Assembly: GCF_024453815.1 (NCBI RefSeq)
Contig: NZ_CP072934.1
Span: 620,001 to 684,000, forward strand
Source of the DNA: Corynebacterium pseudogenitalium
GTDB taxonomy: Bacteria; Actinomycetota; Actinomycetes; Mycobacteriales; Mycobacteriaceae
Length of the DNA: 64,000 nt
Direction of reading: 5' to 3'
Below are positions 16,485-23,925 of the stretch, piece after piece (positions within the stretch are counted from its first letter, which is position 1; each line of letters begins with the position of its first letter). Position numbers and translations under genes: made by a program. The notes beneath the pieces are model-generated. The model worked only from the letters and a program-made list of their open reading frames with translations, was not told the DNA's origin and ran no database searches.

Positions 16485-16521
16485 GTCAAGTGTGGTGGCC
16501 ATTGGAAGGGAATCGGCGAAC

Positions 16522-16911
16522 ATGAGGATCGGACAGCTTGCGGAAGCAACCGGAACCACGACCAAGACCCTGCGGTTCTACGAGGAGTCGGGGCTGCTCC
16601 CTCCGGCCGAGCGATTGGCCTCCGGCTATCGGGACTACGCCGAGGATGCCGTGGGTCGGGTCGGGTTCATCCACCGGGGCCAGGCCGCCGGGCTGACCCT
16701 CGCCCAGATCCGCCAGATCCTCGACATCCGCGACGGCGGCCAGGCGCCCTGCGAGCACGTGCGCGACCTGCTTGACGTGCGCCTCGCTGAGATCGAGCAG
16801 CAGATCGCGCAGCTCTCCGTGCTGCGCGACACTATCGCGGACCTCAGACAGGACGCCGCACACCCGGACCCTGAAACGTGCAGCACCGATCAAGTGTGTA
16901 GGTACTTGTAA
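16522..16911 (+). CDS. merR: MerR mercury-responsive regulator
   Basis: A 129-residue MerR-family protein with an N-terminal winged helix (IGQLAEAT, TLRFYEESGLL), a dimerisation helix, and cysteines at 77, 120 and 126 (PCEHV and TCSTDQVC). Three cysteines are expected for Hg(II) binding between subunits, although the last two are six residues apart here and nine in Tn501 MerR. It is divergent from merA across the dyad promoter and should repress and activate merA-merB and the downstream genes. The start ATG at 16522 follows GGAAGGG. Confidence 0.85.
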   Translation: MRIGQLAEATGTTTKTLRFYEESGLLPPAERLASGYRDYAEDAVGRVGFIHRGQAAGLTLAQIRQILDIRDGGQAPCEHVRDLLDVRLAEIEQQIAQLSVLRDTIADLRQDAAHPDPETCSTDQVCRYL

Positions 16912-17246
16912 TCCAATTGGGCACACCTCCTGGACCGCCAAAAGGCTCTCGCAAAAAGATACCGCCAGATTTACAAAATTGAGGAAGAGCTCATCAGCAA
17001 AATCGACAAATTGACTGACGTAGTAGTCATCCCTAACGCGTAAGACCTGCACGCTGCTTGTACAAATGATAGTTTCGTGATGACGCTGGGGTGGGTTCCT
17101 GCTCCGCAGGCGTCCGAAGGCCCTGGGTCGAGCAATCCCCCCTGCTCCCCGGGGTCTTCCGCTATCTGAGAACCTTGCTTCACCCGGGTTCTCTCATTCT
17201 TCACTGCCGGATGAAGACTGAATCAATCTACAAGGTGATGTAGGCA
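16912..17246. other. Junction region with a C-terminal gene remnant
   Basis: A start-less plus-strand frame at about 16919-17042 encodes the end of a protein (it contains KRYRQIYKIEEELISKID and ends VVVIPNA). Its composition is AT-richer than the mer block, so the mer block boundary lies near 16915. The source protein is not identified. The rest (17043-17246) has no recognisable feature apart from the ribosome-binding site of the next gene. Confidence 0.45.
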
Positions 17247-18472
17247 ATGGGCGGCAATACTAACTTAGGCACAGCCAAGACTGCCAAGAAGGACGAGTTC
17301 TACACGCAGTGGAATGACATTGAAAACGAGATGCAAGCCTATCTCGAATACGACCCCGACGTATTCAGAGGTAAGACAGTTCTGCTGCCGTGTGACGACC
17401 CGGGGCAAGTAACTTCACCAAGTACTTTGCACTGAACTTTGAGAAGTTCGGCTTGAAGAAGCTGGTCTCTACGTCTTATGTGCCAGCATCAAACCCAGCC
17501 GTGACTGAGAAGGGGCAGATGCTGCTGGACTTCGCACTTGGTGAGGACCAGGACGAGAAGTTCAACGAAGACGACACTTGGCTCCGGGGACGCATTTACG
17601 TCATGGAACAGGGCAAGGACCTTAACGATGACGGGCGCCTTAACAAAGAAGACCTCCAGTGGGATTATCTTGAAGGCGACGGCGATTTCCGTTCTGAAGA
17701 GGTCACGAAACTCCGCGATGAAGCCGACATCGTTATCACCAACCCACCGTTCTCCCTATTCCGCGAGTTCCTTGCGTGGCTGATTGATGGCGACGTCCAG
17801 TTCTCCGTTATCGGGAACATGAACGCAGTTACCTATAAAGAGGTATTCCCGCTTTTCAAAGACAACAAGGTTTGGTACGGCCCCTCAATCTCAAGTGGTG
17901 ATCGCGAATTTCGTGTACCCGAAAGTTACCCGCTTACCGCTGCAGGTCAGCGTGTGGATGAACAGGGGAATAAATTCGTCCGTGTAAAGGGTGTTAGATG
18001 GTTTACCAACATTGAGCATGGACGCCGACATGAACAGCTCGTGCTCATGTCGATGGAGGACAACCTGATCTACGGTTCAAAGACGGTCCGAAACGTGAGG
18101 TATCCAAAGTACGACAATTACGACGCGATAGAAGTACCGGAGACCAAAGCAATCCCCAACGATTACAACGACATGATGGGTGTTCCCATCTCGTTCCTCG
18201 ATAAGTACAGCCCAGACCAGTTTGAAATCCTTGGGATCACGCAGGCATGGGACGATCATTCGGGGTTGAAGCTCAAGAACTATCCAACCCAGATTCAGGT
18301 CAGCAAGAACGGCGTTAGATCTCGGGTGGGCAAGCTTAATGACGGTGCCGCCATACCGCATGACACAGAGCCTCAAGACGTGACGTACTACGAGGTCGAC
18401 GGACAATTCTTTACTAAACCGTATTGCAGAGTTCTTATCCGCCACCGCAACCCCAATGTCAAGGAGTCTTAA
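17247..18472 (+). pseudogene. EcoRI-type adenine-specific DNA methyltransferase, frameshifted
   Basis: Two frames together make a methyltransferase of about 408 residues of the EcoRI methylase type. The first piece (17247-17435) has KTAKKDEFYTQWNDIE and KTVLLPCDDP; the second has the catalytic NPPF motif in IVITNPPFSLFREFLAWL. They are joined if one base is restored near 17402, where the family usually reads CDDPEWSNFTKYF. The shift removes the catalytic motif from the first product, so the enzyme is inactive unless the shift is a sequencing error or is corrected by slippage. It lies three bases before the DUF262-HNH nuclease gene. Confidence 0.75.
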
Positions 18473-18475
18473 GCC

Positions 18476-19651
18476 ATGGAAGCAAAACTCAACCCCCGCA
18501 AGACCCGTGACATCGTTGACGGATTCCACTACAACGAACTCGAAGGCAAAGGTCTGTACGGTTTGGCTGGCAACCTCACCATCCAGCCTGAGTACCAGCG
18601 CAACTACATCTACAACGACGGTAAGAAAGATGTTGCCGTCATTGACTCGCTGCTCAAGGGCTATCCGCTGGGGCTGATTTACTTCAACCAGCCCAAGCAG
18701 GACGAAGACAAGTTCGAGATCCTTGACGGCCAGCAGCGTATTACCTCTATCGGCCGTTTCTTCAAGGACTTGTTCGTCGTCAAAGATACCGACGGCAACG
18801 AACAGTACTTCTCGTCGCTGAGTGAGCACCAGCAAGAGCAGATCCTTGAGACTGAGCTGCTTATCTACGACTGCAATGGCACTGAGTCTGAGATCAAGGA
18901 GTGGTTCAAGACCATTAACATCGTTGGTGTGCCGCTGACAGCCCAAGAGCTGCGTAACGCCGTGTACTCTGGCCCATTCGTTGATGCTGCTAAGAAGGTC
19001 TTTTCCAACTCCGGCTCTGCGGTCATGTCGAAATGGTCGAACTTCGTAAAAGGCGACCCTGCTCGCCAGGAGGTGCTTGAGGTAGCCCTTGACTGGATCG
19101 CTCAGCGTGAAGGCACCACCATCGACAGCTACATGGCAAAGCACCGTGAAGACGATAACTGCAACGAACTACAGACTTACTTCACTGCAGTTATCGACTG
19201 GGCAGCAAGTGTGTTCAAAATGACAGACACGTCCATGCGAGGCATCGAATGGAACACTCTGTATGAGCAGTACGGCGGCCAGGGCTACAACGCGACTGAG
19301 ATGACGGCTGCTGCAAAGGAGCTGCTGTCTGACCCGCAAATTCAGTCCAAGAAGGGTATCTACGAGTACCTGCTTGGCGGCAAGACAGACACCAAACTAC
19401 TTAACGTACGTGTCTTCACTGAAGCGGTGAAGAAGCGCGTCTACAAGCGCCAGACTGATGCTGCAAAACAGAAGGGTGTCTCCAACTGCTCGTATTGCGC
19501 TATCGGTCACGATGAGAAGAAAGCAAAGATCTGGGCGCTTAAAGAAATGGACGCTGATCACGTCACTGCGTGGTCCAAGGGTGGATCGACCGAGGAGAGC
19601 AACTGTGAGCTGCTCTGCAAGTCGCACAACCGTGCCAAGGGCAACGCTTAA
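18476..19651 (+). CDS. DUF262 / HNH endonuclease-domain protein
   Basis: A 391-residue protein. The N-terminal DUF262 (ParB-like, GmrS-type) domain contains the DGQQR motif (residues 84-88), which in relatives belongs to an NTP-binding or hydrolysing site. The C-terminal HNH nuclease domain has Cys338-x2-Cys341, the DADH motif with His362, and Cys382-x2-His385 with the following Asn. DUF262 plus a nuclease domain occurs in type IV restriction and other DNA-cutting defence proteins. The immediately upstream methyltransferase gene suggests a two-gene restriction-modification unit; that pairing is an inference. Confidence 0.8.
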   Translation: MEAKLNPRKTRDIVDGFHYNELEGKGLYGLAGNLTIQPEYQRNYIYNDGKKDVAVIDSLLKGYPLGLIYFNQPKQDEDKFEILDGQQRITSIGRFFKDLFVVKDTDGNEQYFSSLSEHQQEQILETELLIYDCNGTESEIKEWFKTINIVGVPLTAQELRNAVYSGPFVDAAKKVFSNSGSAVMSKWSNFVKGDPARQEVLEVALDWIAQREGTTIDSYMAKHREDDNCNELQTYFTAVIDWAASVFKMTDTSMRGIEWNTLYEQYGGQGYNATEMTAAAKELLSDPQIQSKKGIYEYLLGGKTDTKLLNVRVFTEAVKKRVYKRQTDAAKQKGVSNCSYCAIGHDEKKAKIWALKEMDADHVTAWSKGGSTEESNCELLCKSHNRAKGNA

Positions 19652-19666
19652 AGTCGGTGATTAACC

Positions 19667-20239
19667 ATGCTCATCGGCTACGCCCGTGTCTCAACGTCCA
19701 AGCAGGGGCAGTCACTTGATACCCAGCGCGAGGCGCTCATCGACGCTGGCTGCGACCCGGACCACATCTACTCAGACACCATCTCCGGCACCAACTGGCA
19801 GCGACCTGGCCTCGACGATGCTCTCGCATACATGCGCCCCGACGACACGCTCGTTGTTACGCGCCTCGACAGGCTCGGCCGCAGCCTCGCAGATACCGTG
19901 AACACCATCGCCGACCTGGCTGCACGCAAAATCAACGTCAAGGTGTTGGAGCCAGCGCTGGACACGTCGAAGCCCACCGACAAAGTGGTTATCAACGTCA
20001 TGGCCAGCTTGGCTGAGTGGGAGCGTGACCTGCTTGTTCAGCGCACCCGTGAAGGCGTGGCTCACGCCCGTGCGCAGGGCAGGGTAGCCGGGCCGAAGCC
20101 CAAGCTCAGCGACGAACAGGCACAAGTCGCAAAAGAACTCATCGATGGTGGTAAGTCCGTGAGTGCAGTGGCGAGGACGTTCAACGTGTCCAGGCCAACG
20201 ATTTACCGCGCTATTGAGCGTATCGAAGCAGACGCTTAA
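19667..20239 (+). CDS. Serine recombinase, resolvase/invertase family
   Basis: A 190-residue small serine recombinase. The nucleophile is Ser9 in YARVSTSKQ; the family motifs TRLDRLGRSLADT and MASLAEWERDLLVQRTREG are intact. A C-terminal helix-turn-helix (about residues 150-185, VSAVARTFNVSRPTIYRAI) completes the protein. Such enzymes resolve plasmid or transposon dimers or invert DNA. It follows the DUF262-HNH gene by 15 bases. No Tn3-type transposase is nearby. A perfect 13-base stem terminator follows. Confidence 0.92.
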   Translation: MLIGYARVSTSKQGQSLDTQREALIDAGCDPDHIYSDTISGTNWQRPGLDDALAYMRPDDTLVVTRLDRLGRSLADTVNTIADLAARKINVKVLEPALDTSKPTDKVVINVMASLAEWERDLLVQRTREGVAHARAQGRVAGPKPKLSDEQAQVAKELIDGGKSVSAVARTFNVSRPTIYRAIERIEADA

Positions 20240-20320
20240 GCACAGGCTGCGCCGCTAGTGCTTGTGTCCTGCAAGCAAGCACCAGGTGAGCACTAGCGAC
20301 GCACTGAGCACGCTGGGGTG

Positions 20321-20350
20321 CTGCCGGGCGGTGGTAACACCGCCCGGCAG
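20321..20350 (+). terminator. Perfect 13-base hairpin with GTAA loop
   Basis: CTGCCGGGCGGTG (20321-20333), loop GTAA, CACCGCCCGGCAG (20338-20350). It probably terminates the recombinase transcript, but has no T run. Confidence 0.65.
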
Positions 20351-20358
20351 AGCCGGGA

Positions 20359-20395
20359 CCAAATACGGGACTGACCTTACACATCCCGTATTTGG
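20359..20395 (+). promoter_or_regulatory. Perfect 12-base inverted repeat just upstream of DUF4192 ribosome-binding site
   Basis: CCAAATACGGGA (20359-20370) and TCCCGTATTTGG (20384-20395) are exact complements. The second arm ends two bases before AAGGAG, the ribosome-binding site of the next gene. It could be an operator or an mRNA structure. Confidence 0.6.
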
Positions 20396-20408
20396 CAAGG
20401 AGTGTTTC

Positions 20409-21428
20409 ATGTCCAACTATTCGCAGACACTTACCTCTCACGGCGAGATTCTCGCAAACATCCCCGGCATCCTGGGCTTCTACCCGCAGGACTCGCTGGT
20501 GTTCGCGTTTTTCAAACAAGACAGCGACACGCACAGCCTGAGCCTCGGGCCACTTGCCCGGCTTGATCTCGACGGAGCGATCCAACAGCTCACCGAGGAT
20601 CGTGAGAAGTTCGCAGCATGGACTGAGACGCTGGATCTCGACGCTGTTGCGGCGTACGTCATCACCGACGACATGGTTGAAGCAGATGCAGCGGCGCACT
20701 TCCTCTGTAGCGAGGATTCCCCGCTGCGCAGTGAGGTACTGGCGGTCATTCAAACGTCAGAAATCACCGCTGGTACTGCCTGGTGTGCGATGTACTTGCA
20801 CCCAAACTCATGTGAGCCACAGGCGGGCAGAATCAGCAACATCCACGCCTCAGCAGCGCTACAGCAGTTGCTTGAGCAGACCGGCGATCTCCCAGCGCTC
20901 TCGCGTGAAGAGATTGAGAACAGGCTGAACAGCACCGAGCACGACATCGACGCCGCAGAGCATGAAGACATCATCGAAGACGCGCTGGCGTATGTTCCAC
21001 CCATCTTCCGAGACGTACTGCAGCGTGAGTACGAGCAGGCAGCGGCGGGGATGACGCAGCCGAGTGCGCGTGCTATCCGATCTGCGCTGAAGTGCTTCAC
21101 GACACCGCGCTTGCGTGATCCATTGCTTGCTGCGCTGCTTGAGGAGCCACAAGCAGGTCTCAAGTTCGCTGAGCAGGTGATGCGCGCTGTACCGGCTCAC
21201 TGGCCTGGGATGAGGGCACAGCTTACGGCCACTGTCGCCGTGCTGGCCCAGGCAACCGGCCAGACGGGTCTGGCTGGCGTTGCCGCACACAGGGCCACCG
21301 AGATCAGCAGCAAAGAGACGTTCCCGTCGCTGGTGGCGAAGTTAATCGACATTGGCGAGGGCAGTCGTCTCGCAGAAGTGGTTCACGAGGGCGGTGCTCA
21401 GGCTCGCGTGCAGTTGTTCGAAAACTAG
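20409..21428 (+). CDS. DUF4192 family protein
   Basis: A 339-residue protein of the DUF4192 family, recognisable by the start (SHGEILANIPGILGFYPQDSLVFAFF) whose key elements are the IPxxLGFxPxxSLV pattern. The family is common in actinobacteria and often plasmid or island borne; no function is known. The C-terminal half is helical and Ala/Gln rich. The start ATG at 20409 is fixed by AAGGAG nine bases upstream. It is followed by the 47-residue gene and ssb, an arrangement that suggests a plasmid-maintenance or conjugation module. Confidence 0.75.
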   Translation: MSNYSQTLTSHGEILANIPGILGFYPQDSLVFAFFKQDSDTHSLSLGPLARLDLDGAIQQLTEDREKFAAWTETLDLDAVAAYVITDDMVEADAAAHFLCSEDSPLRSEVLAVIQTSEITAGTAWCAMYLHPNSCEPQAGRISNIHASAALQQLLEQTGDLPALSREEIENRLNSTEHDIDAAEHEDIIEDALAYVPPIFRDVLQREYEQAAAGMTQPSARAIRSALKCFTTPRLRDPLLAALLEEPQAGLKFAEQVMRAVPAHWPGMRAQLTATVAVLAQATGQTGLAGVAAHRATEISSKETFPSLVAKLIDIGEGSRLAEVVHEGGAQARVQLFEN

Positions 21429-21437
21429 TACTTCACA

Positions 21438-21472
21438 CCCCGTTGCAGCAGTTGCTGTAGCGGGGTTTTTCT
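21438..21472 (+). terminator. Terminator after DUF4192 gene
   Basis: CCCCG and CGGGG arms with an internal partly paired stem (TTGCAGCAG-TTGCTGTAG), followed by TTTTTCTTTT. Confidence 0.7.
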
Positions 21473-21593
21473 TTTCTACCCACGCCGTGACCAGGGAAGA
21501 AGGAAATCTCCACCGAGCAGGGGAGAGGTCTCTAGACAGCAGAGCTGTCTCAAAGAACGGATTGAGAATCAATCCACGACACGGAGGCACGCC

Positions 21594-21737
21594 ATGTACC
21601 ACTACACCCACGAAGACCTAGAGCTGCTCTACCTCATGTCTGACGGCATGGATGGCGAAGACGCCGATCCGGGTGCCGCACAAGAGCTACGCGACCTGGA
21701 AGCAGCAGGGGCACATCTGCCCTGGGCAGTGCTGTAA
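21594..21737 (+). CDS. Small acidic protein, 47 residues
   Basis: A short gene with a good ribosome-binding site (GGAGG, seven to eight bases before ATG). The product is acidic (many Asp and Glu, beginning MYHYTHEDLELLYL) and ends LPWAVL; it has no membrane segment or known motif. It lies between the DUF4192 and ssb genes in the same orientation and probably belongs to that module. The function is unknown. Confidence 0.55.
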   Translation: MYHYTHEDLELLYLMSDGMDGEDADPGAAQELRDLEAAGAHLPWAVL

Positions 21738-21822
21738 CAGCACTTACAGCAGCAGCAAAGCCGCTGCTCAAACACACAATTGAAAGACAATCACACACTC
21801 ACTCATATAAGGAGAAATCACA

Positions 21823-22242
21823 ATGTCCAACCCGTTTAACAATGGCACCATCGTTGGCAACGCAGCACGCGAGCCGAAGATCTTTGAGCACGCAAACGGC
21901 GGTGCGACGGTGAAGCTCAACGTCTACGCACGTAATACGTTCAAGAACAAGTCCACAGGCAAGGTGGAATCAGAGATTGTCGAACTCACTGGCTACGTGG
22001 CTGACGCCAAGAACCTCGGCGTCTTCGGATGCATCGGCGCTGGTGATCGCGTTGCAGTGAGCTACTCGCTGAAGACTGACAACTACACCGATAAGGACGG
22101 CAACAAGCACTATCCGCTGGTAGCGCGCATCGACACTGTGCAGCTGATCGACTCCAAGAAGGAGTCTGAGGCACGAGCAGCACGCCGCGAGAACAGCGCA
22201 GATAACGCTGCTGCTAATGACTCTGAAGAAGTGCCGTTCTAG
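21823..22242 (+). CDS. ssb: Single-stranded DNA-binding protein, accessory copy
   Basis: A 139-residue SSB. An OB-fold covers about residues 5-110, and the flexible tail ends in SEEVPF, the acidic tip that recruits partner proteins. It is shorter than typical chromosomal actinobacterial SSB proteins (about 160-220 residues with a Gly/Gln-rich linker), and its sequence is of the plasmid or conjugative-element type. The start has AAGGAG nine bases upstream, and a strong terminator follows. With the DUF4192 and recombinase genes it suggests an integrated plasmid segment. Confidence 0.85.
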   Translation: MSNPFNNGTIVGNAAREPKIFEHANGGATVKLNVYARNTFKNKSTGKVESEIVELTGYVADAKNLGVFGCIGAGDRVAVSYSLKTDNYTDKDGNKHYPLVARIDTVQLIDSKKESEARAARRENSADNAAANDSEEVPF

Positions 22243-22253
22243 TTGCAACAACA

Positions 22254-22281
22254 CCCCGCAGGGAAACCTGCGGGGTTATTT
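22254..22281 (+). terminator. Terminator after ssb
   Basis: Perfect stem CCCCGCAGG-GAAA-CCTGCGGGG (22254-22275) followed by TTATTTTTT. The convergent small gene stops within it. Confidence 0.9.
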
Positions 22282-22473
22282 TTTCAGCACAGACCGCGCA
22301 TAACGCCGTCGCCGTCCAGTACGGGAGCGCTGATACTCCTGCTCCAGACGCTCTGTCTCTACACAGTGCATTACATGAGCCATTACATGCGCTGTTTTAC
22401 TGCACTGTGTACTAGCCATTCCATTACGCACTACGCTGGCGCACTTCAAGTTCATTGAAATCTTCTCAGACAT
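22276..22473 (-). CDS. Small Cys/His-containing basic protein
   Basis: A 65-residue protein starting at ATG 22471-22473, with GAAGGAG eight bases upstream. It has three cysteines and several histidines (CASV, CSKTAHVMAHVMHC) that could bind a metal, and a basic C-terminus rich in Arg. It is divergent from the MntR-like regulator gene and convergent with ssb; its stop lies in the ssb terminator. No family is recognised. Confidence 0.5.
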   Translation of the reverse strand: MSEKISMNLKCASVVRNGMASTQCSKTAHVMAHVMHCVETERLEQEYQRSRTGRRRRYARSVLKK

Positions 22474-22611
22474 TAGTGGTTCTCCTTCAAGTGAAGAATG
22501 CTTTAACTGGCCCCACCTTACCGGCATTCCTCTCAAACTTGGCCTCTGTTCGCTATGAGCGTTGGGGCACAGCGCCTAAGGCGCATACGGAAGCTGGGTT
22601 AACATTTACTC

Positions 22612-23292
22612 ATGTCTGTTTCTGAGCTGTCCACCAGTACCCAGAACTATTTGAAAGCTATCTGGGGGCTAAAGGAATGGTCATCCGAGCCCGTTACCGC
22701 CACACTTATAGCGAAACAGCTGGGACTCAAGCTCTCCTCGGTCTCCGATGCAGTGCGCAAAATGTCGAAGCAAGGGCTCGTGTCACACACGCCCTATGGC
22801 TCTGTGGAGTTAACCGAACTTGGCAGGCAGTACGCATTGGTCATGGTGCGCCGCCACCGATTGCTTGAGTCTTTTTTGGTTCAAGCATTGGATTATACGT
22901 GGGACGAGGTCCATGATGAAGCCGAAAATCTTGAACACGCGGTGTCTGACATGCTCATAGAGCGCGTGGATAAGTTCCTCAATTACCCCACTAGGGATCC
23001 ACACGGCGACCCTATCCCTACGGTTGATGGACAGGTCACTATCCCCAGTGCGCACCGTCTCACCGACAGCGGCGCACAACCGCAGGTGACCGTGGAACGC
23101 ATTTCTGATTCCGACCCACAACTGCTGGCCTTCCTCAAAGAGCAAGGCATCGTCATTGGGGCTGTTCTTACCACGCGCGAAGGAACGCCCTTTTCAGAAT
23201 CGCTCGAAGTACAGGTAGCCGACAGTACTCAGTGGGTAGTACTTGGGCGCCCAGCTACGGACGCAGTGTTTGTAGCACACCACAGCCTGTAG
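22612..23292 (+). CDS. mntR: DtxR-family metal-dependent regulator, MntR-like
   Basis: A 226-residue DtxR-family protein: winged helix (about residues 1-72), dimerisation and metal-binding domain (about 73-145) and a C-terminal SH3-like domain (about 150-226). DtxR ligands align at His82, Glu86, His101, Glu108 and His109. The position of DtxR Cys102 is Glu105; replacing this cysteine by an acidic residue is associated with manganese specificity. The gene lies directly upstream of nrdI-nrdE-nrdF, whose product uses manganese, which supports an Mn role. The mntR label is an inference from residues and context. Confidence 0.8.
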   Translation: MSVSELSTSTQNYLKAIWGLKEWSSEPVTATLIAKQLGLKLSSVSDAVRKMSKQGLVSHTPYGSVELTELGRQYALVMVRRHRLLESFLVQALDYTWDEVHDEAENLEHAVSDMLIERVDKFLNYPTRDPHGDPIPTVDGQVTIPSAHRLTDSGAQPQVTVERISDSDPQLLAFLKEQGIVIGAVLTTREGTPFSESLEVQVADSTQWVVLGRPATDAVFVAHHSL

Positions 23293-23336
23293 TCTTTCCC
23301 TTTCTCATTAATCCTGTCCCTACCTGCCCTTTTAAA

Positions 23337-23379
23337 AACTACGGTGCGGCGTAGTTTGCAACTACGGTAGTACGTAGTT
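23337..23379. promoter_or_regulatory. Tandem 20-base palindromes upstream of nrdI
   Basis: Two copies of AACTAC-N8-GTAGTT lie at 23337-23356 and 23360-23379, 23 bases apart start to start. They are in the only gap between the MntR-like gene and nrdI. They do not resemble the NrdR box or the DtxR box. They are likely operators for control of the nrd genes. Confidence 0.6.
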
Positions 23380-23438
23380 AATCTTTTCGATCATCACCTA
23401 TCCCACTTATGGCTAAGGCCAGGATGAGCAGGATTGTC

Positions 23439-23858
23439 ATGTCAGACTCACCAGATTTGGTGTACTTTTCTAGCGTTTCTGAAAACACAAAAAGATTCGT
23501 CGAACGCTTAGATAGACCCGCAGTGCGCATTCCACTGCGGCCCAAGAAAACCGGAATGATCCAGGTTTCACACCCGTACGTACTCATCGTTCCAACCTAC
23601 GGCGGTGGCTCGCTCAAACGCGCAGTCCCCAAACAGGTCATCGACTTCCTCAATGACCCAATCAACCGTTCCTTTATCCGGGGCGTGATTACCTCAGGCA
23701 ATACCAACTTCGGAAGCGCTTACTGCGTCGCCGGCCGCATCATTTCCGCTAAGTGCCACGTTCCAGAGCTGTATCACTTCGAGCTACTCGGCACGCAGAA
23801 GGACGTTGCCGCTGTAAAGCAGGGCCTTCACAAGTTTTGGGAGCAGCAAAGCAACTAA
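23439..23858 (+). CDS. nrdI: NrdI flavodoxin-like protein
   Basis: A 139-residue NrdI, the flavodoxin-like protein that supplies the oxidant to assemble the dimanganese-tyrosyl radical cofactor of NrdF. The FMN-binding segments [24 protein letters not shown] and SGNTNFG are intact. The start at 23439 follows GCAGGA; an ATG at 23424 is also possible. It leads the nrdI-nrdE-nrdF operon. The glutaredoxin gene nrdH that normally precedes nrdI is absent here. Confidence 0.92.
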   Translation: MSDSPDLVYFSSVSENTKRFVERLDRPAVRIPLRPKKTGMIQVSHPYVLIVPTYGGGSLKRAVPKQVIDFLNDPINRSFIRGVITSGNTNFGSAYCVAGRIISAKCHVPELYHFELLGTQKDVAAVKQGLHKFWEQQSN

Positions 23859-23925
23859 CAATTACACCCCATTGATTTCCCACAAAATGAAGACCACATC
23901 CGCAACACACAGATTGGAAACCACA

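Noticed and set aside
22254..22275. Possible CRISPR or repeat array signal among the many short hairpins
   Set aside because: I looked for regularly spaced direct repeats and found none anywhere in the window; these are single terminators.
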